Source: Polytrichum commune | Taxonomy: Eukaryota; Streptophyta; Polytrichopsida; Polytrichales; Polytrichaceae | NCBI GenBank assembly: GCA_950295325.1 | Contig: OX485804.1 | Coordinates: 45,758,001 to 45,822,000 of the forward strand | Length of the DNA: 64,000 nt | Reading direction: 5' to 3' | Part shown: one piece after another, positions 59,771 through 64,000 of the stretch | Layout of the letters: every line of letters starts with the position of its first letter | How positions within the stretch are numbered: position 1 is the stretch's first letter | Made by a program: the position numbers and the translations under genes | Notes under the pieces: model-generated | The model's input: the letters and a program-made list of their open reading frames with translations, nothing else | Told to the model about the DNA's origin: nothing | Database searches by the model: none

Positions 59771-60889
59771 AACTGTGGTAGAATAGATTTTAACCATGAA
59801 ATCACCAAAACCGGGGACCAACTCAAGTTTTGGAAGGAATCTCCACTAATTATCACTTCCAACATTTATGTCAGTGACCTTAAAATGATTTATGAAAAAT
59901 AAACTAGGGAGGGAAGTCGTGTTGCTCTATATTTGGGCAACAAAACTCATAGAAAATCATGAGTTTTGTTTCTTGAGTTTAATTCTATTTGGGGAGTACA
60001 CAAGTGGTGAGAAGAGGTAGAGATGCATGTGTACAATGTAGGTGACAAAGAATATGAGAAGACTTTGAGTTCTATGAACATAAAACATGTCAGTGTCTAA
60101 AACTCAAAGAAGCTAGGCTCCAAGACCACCTTTTGGTCACACTCAAACAAGGTTAGTAAAAGCTTGATAAATCCAAGGATCAGACTCCCATAAATTGCAA
60201 GTTTGAGCGAAAGTGAGATGTCAAAGGCATTAACTATTGGAGACCCCATGGCAAGCCAAAGAATGTTTGAAAGTCCATTGAGTAAAATGCTTTCCAAAAA
60301 CAACCAATGCATCACCTTAGGTAGCTCTTGTGATGAAATATTCCAATTGCTTAAAAACACCATAAGGATACCTTCAAAAGGGTCACATATATTTATTTTC
60401 CTAGGTGGTCTTTGTTTGTAGGTAATCTGTAAATGACAAAACACTACCTACAAATCATAATACCAAAAAAGAAAAAGAAAAAGAAAAGTATACAAACTGA
60501 TAGACTCAATTATAAAAGAAACCAACATGGTACGACCACCACATGCAAATTCCTAGCAATAGAACTCAAGAAGAATCAAGAAATAATGCCCATCTAGGAC
60601 GGGACTCATGTGCGGATATTGTCTTGGAGAAAGGAGGACCTCTACTCAATGCTACACAATTAATGTACACATATACGAAATGTCATGAGGTTTAATTTGG
60701 GTCACGGCGCCCACTAAAGAGTTGTGTACCGTGTAGAAGGTTCAAGCCATGAATTTGGAAAGTCCAACATAAAGTGAACTTAATGAGCAAACTTGAGTAA
60801 GAGTCTCCTTAAATTGTGCCAATGAGACGACTCCTTTTCTTCAATGCATGTCTCACTCTTTGCGTCAATGAACGGAAAGGTCGGACTGC

Positions 60890-61105
60890 TAGCTAGTTAC
60901 AGATGAACCTGTTGAGTTTGAGAAACAACCGCTCAAAGTTCATCAAGACTTCAAGGAAATTTCTGATCGTTTTTTTAACGGAACCTATGGATCACACTCA
61001 AATTAATAAAGAGAATCCTAAAAGATCGTAGCGTGTAACTGGTTGGACTTGGAAACACTAGGATTTTGACCGATTGTGCCCAAAAATCTCCCTAGACATT
61101 GCTTC
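60890..61105 (-). repeat. dispersed repeat family R2, copy 4
   Basis: Inverted copy with TTGAGTTTGAGAAACAACC, ATCAAGACTTCAAGGAAATT, TCAAATTAATAAAGAGAA, GGTTGGACTTGGAAACACTA and ATTGTGCCCAAAAATC. The continuous stretch across the site of the copy-1 MITE gives the empty-site arrangement. Confidence 0.7.
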
Positions 61106-61124
61106 GAGCTCTTAACCCCTCTAA

Positions 61125-61345
61125 TTAACACCATTTATGGTGTTTGAAGTTACATTCTGCTATACCTTTTTACTATGGATCTTAATTTTTACCAACACAA
61201 GTGAAATCGGTTGTTTGGACACCTACATAACATTAACATCTTTACTTGGTAGAATTTTACATCAACAAGGAAAGGGTTATAACAATGCGTAACTCCGAAT
61301 AGTAAGTGACATTAAACACCATAAATGGTTTGGTGTAAAGGGGGT
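61125..61345. mobile_element. MITE-like inverted repeat
   Basis: Ends are inverted copies around CCATTTATGGTGTTT, then AGTTAC and an ATAACC-like phrase, with an indel of about 18 bp. Related phrases occur near 51975-52140. Confidence 0.45.
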
Positions 61346-61352
61346 CTCAGGT

Positions 61353-62447
61353 CCACTTCACACACGAGCCAAGAGCCGTGAAAGTGTCCGAAGGCCGTCC
61401 CAACACACCTCCAAAACCATGTAGTGTGGTCACAAACCCCGAAGTGTCCTAGTGTGAAGTCATATGTGACCGGGCCCTCAACCAAATGCTATAATTTCAA
61501 TAAACATCTATTCATGCAGTCCTTGCACATGATAAACACAAACAAAACAACGGTTGTGAGTGTTCAGAATGCCATGGTCTCCCAGTTTTGTATTAGACCT
61601 ACCTCCAAGAGGTAATTTTTGCAAAATAGTCCAAGTGATCATGAAACACAATCCAATCAATGCCGTGTAAGAATCCATGTAGACTTTACATCCACCTTGC
61701 ATTCACATACTCCAATGCACCTTGCAAGCGTAGTGTGAAGTAGTGAACTTGGACCGGCTCCGCCTCTTCCACCAATGAGAGTGCTTGAAGTGGAATGGTC
61801 ACAGGCTCGCGGTCCTCTATTCATGCAGTCATCGCACATGATAAACGCAAACAAAACAACGGTTGTGAGTGTTCGGAATGCCATGGTCTCCCAGTTTTGT
61901 ATTAGACCTACCTCCAAGAGGTAATTTTTGCAAAATAGTCCAAGTGATCATGAAACACAATCCAATCAATGCCATGTAAGAATCCATGTAGACTTTACAT
62001 CCACCTCGCATTCACATACTCCAATGCACCTTGCAAGCGTAGTGTGAAGTAGTGAACTTGGACCGGCTCCGCCTCTTCCACCAATGAGAGTGCTTGAAGT
62101 GGAATGGTCACGGGCTCGCGGTCCTCTATTCATGCAGTCATCGCACATGATAAACGCAAACAAAACAACGGTTGTGAGTGTTCGGAATGCCATGGTCTCC
62201 CAGTTTTGTATTAGACCTACCTCCAAGAGGTAATTTTTGCAAAATAGTCCAAGTGATCATGAAACACAATCCAATCAATGCCATGTAAGAATCCATGTAG
62301 ACTTTACATCCACCTCGCATTCACATACTCCAATGCACCTTGCAAGCGTAGTGTGAAGTAGTGAACTTGGACCGGCTCCGCCTCTTCCACCAATGAGAGT
62401 GCTTGAAGTGGAATGGTCAAGGGCTCGCGGTCTCGTGTGTGAAGTGG
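61353..62447. mobile_element. TIR-flanked 1.1-kb element containing tandem 309-bp units
   Basis: Perfect 16-bp inverted repeats CCACTTCACACACGAG at 61353-61368 and its complement at 62432-62447 bracket a tandem array (61510-62436). Similarity of the arms continues weakly inward (GAGCC phrase). No coding sequence recognised. The TIRs suggest a non-autonomous DNA element that gained or carries an internal satellite. Confidence 0.6.
61510..62436. repeat. three tandem copies of a 309-bp unit
   Basis: Units start at 61510, 61819 and 62128, each with ATTCATGCAGT, GGTTGTGAGTGTTC, CTCCCAGTTTTGTATTAG and GGACCGGCTCCGCCTCTTCC. Units 2 and 3 are almost identical; unit 1 differs at several sites (for example AACACAAAC for AACGCAAAC). 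The length is a multiple of three, so matching minus-strand frames repeat, but they contain stops and resemble no protein. Confidence 0.95.
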
Positions 62448-64000
62448 CCCTTCCCTAGTAATGTACACGGAAACTTGGGCTCCGGGTCCCAAGTTTTTGG
62501 ACTAAGTTATTATCTTATTATTGGGGGGCCTGCACACTGAAGCCTAGCCTCCCACGCGGAGGGTGAATCATGAGGGTGAGTCAAACCCAACCCACGACAA
62601 TTGAACCAGGCCATCGCATTTGTTTTAAGGTACCGCTTACAACATCCTTGTTTTGTTTCTTTGTTCAGTTGCGGAATATGTCCCCTGCGTTTCATTATGT
62701 GCAAGACGTTTCCCACATCATTTCATCCCCGGCCGCTCCTACTTCTCATGGGGCGGGCCACTAGCAAGCCTCTATGAGTCTTGGGCAATTGTCATGCGTC
62801 ATTAGAAACCTTGCCTTTCGTCACTAAGCGAATTTGCAGGTCTATCATATTCGTAGATTGTCTAGGGCTTGTATGTTAGTGGTGGAAGGGCTTCCCTGTA
62901 TTGGAAAGTGTCACCGACGGACTATACGCCCAACATGATTGGGAGGGAGTGGAGTGCTTGATGGAGTTTGGGATGAGAACAAGGAGAAACAAGCCATGAT
63001 GACATGTCATAAGTTTTGTGACGGCCATGTGTAAGGGGTGGTACGTATAGACCAATGTTGGACCGGCATGTCATAGGTGAATGTGCGGTATCAAATTTTG
63101 ATACATGGTTTCGACGATGGTATCAAAAAATCTACTTGGTCATTAGTCAAATTCTAATATCAATTGATTATTGATACTAAGTTGGTGGGTATCACTAGAA
63201 GAGAGAGTCTTAGTACGTTTGAGTCATTAGTTGGGTCGATGTCGTCATAATACCACATTGACATAGTACTTTCATTTAGGTCTGAAGAATTTTCAATAGT
63301 ATATAGACCTAAATGGCATCCAATATAGATAGGCACCCTTACTCTATTGGTACCAATCATATTATTGCAAAATCCTCGTTATAAATACTCGAGAGGATTT
63401 ATAATTTTTTCGATATCGGTCCAACATTGCTTTATGGCAAAGACTGTGCAAAATGACCATAGAATCTAGTGTATGTGGTCATGAGAAGTAAAAACCATTG
63501 AGACCCAAAAAATTTTTTTTAAAGAAAAACAAAACAAAAAAAAACCCAATGTAGGGGCTACTTTGTAGAATTTCAGTGTAGACCCAAGAGTAAGCACCAT
63601 GTGGGTTAATGTCAATAAATACAACAAAGAATACAAGCATGTGAACCCTGGGCAATTCTCTTATGTCACTGGAAAATTGTCATATGTCTTTGGAAAATCT
63701 ACAAATCTACCACATAGGTAGACTTGCGTATTCCTTCCACCAACACATGGCGATTGCCTAGGACTCATATGTTAACCACAGTGAGAACTTCAAACAAGTT
63801 CCAAATGGGAAGGTGGGGGGGGGACACCAATTGTTTCTCTGTCATTTAGTATTGCTAATTGGGAAGGCACTTGAAAGTTGCCCTTGTGGAAAACCCAACG
63901 GATCTTTCCCAACGCTCGACTCCTTATGCACGTCAACTGACAAGTAGGCTCCCGTTTTCACACACGACGACTACACCGATACGTTCAATTAGGGTTTCCC
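62448..64000. other. intergenic, no recognised gene
   Basis: No coding sequence, RNA gene or clear repeat recognised up to the right edge of the window. Confidence 0.35.

Noticed and set aside
61657-62320. Repeated minus-strand frames sharing EVGLIQNWETMAF and GGCKVYMDSY
   Set aside because: They arise because the 309-bp satellite unit is a multiple of three; stops occur in every unit and no protein family is recognised.
1-64000. CRISPR arrays, operon-like clusters, rRNA, organellar insertions, or a novel multi-gene system
   Set aside because: No regularly spaced short repeats, rRNA or organelle-like sequence was seen, and neighbouring genes are unrelated. The unusual material is transposon-derived.

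Overview
This is a stretch of land-plant nuclear DNA. The introns have GT..AG ends, and the genes are plant-type: a CTR1/EDR1-class Raf-like kinase, the spliceosome factor CWC22, a GARP/G2-like transcription factor and an EMS1/EXS-type LRR receptor kinase. Long AT-rich intergenic regions are full of decayed transposons and foldback elements. The decayed transposase types (pogo/CENP-B type, a LINE reverse transcriptase tail, a possible HUH/Rep protein) recall what I know of seedless plants (fern, lycophyte or bryophyte) more than flowering plants. That is an inference; I cannot name the species.

Layout. 321-3315 (+): last nine exons of a Raf-like MAPKKK; its 5' part lies off the left edge. 4.1-7.6 kb: a foldback element, a 75-bp duplication, a dispersed repeat, and remnants of a Myb/SANT-like protein and a LINE. 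8145-12630 (-): complete seven-exon CWC22, 755 aa. 12.9-14.4 kb: a TIR element in the CWC22 5' flank. 15.9-17.0 kb (-): a broken reading frame resembling an HUH/Rep-type protein. 20544-23936 (-): complete five-exon GARP factor, 436 aa. 24-38 kb: gene-poor, with microsatellites, a TIR element holding a 42-bp minisatellite, and a repeat interrupted by a 254-bp MITE. 38945-43275 (-): complete three-exon EMS1-like receptor kinase, 1338 aa, whose last codons and stop lie in a 277-bp tandem repeat. That repeat also sits in CWC22 intron 1. 43-52 kb: EMS1 upstream region, then dispersed repeats and a tRNA-related SINE-like unit. 53.0-56.6 kb (+): a pogo-type transposase relic split by at least three insertions. 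57-64 kb: dispersed repeats, a second SINE-like unit, and a 1.1-kb TIR-flanked block with three copies of a 309-bp unit.

The four genes are independently transcribed and I see no operon-like or pathway relationship; two are signalling kinases, one is a splicing factor and one a transcription factor. All exon models were joined by hand from splice sites and reading phase. The three complete genes give intact frames whose lengths divide by three, and the partial kinase stays in phase through its nine exons. I found no rRNA, tRNA gene, CRISPR array or convincing novel multi-gene system. The most informative material is the nested transposon history.
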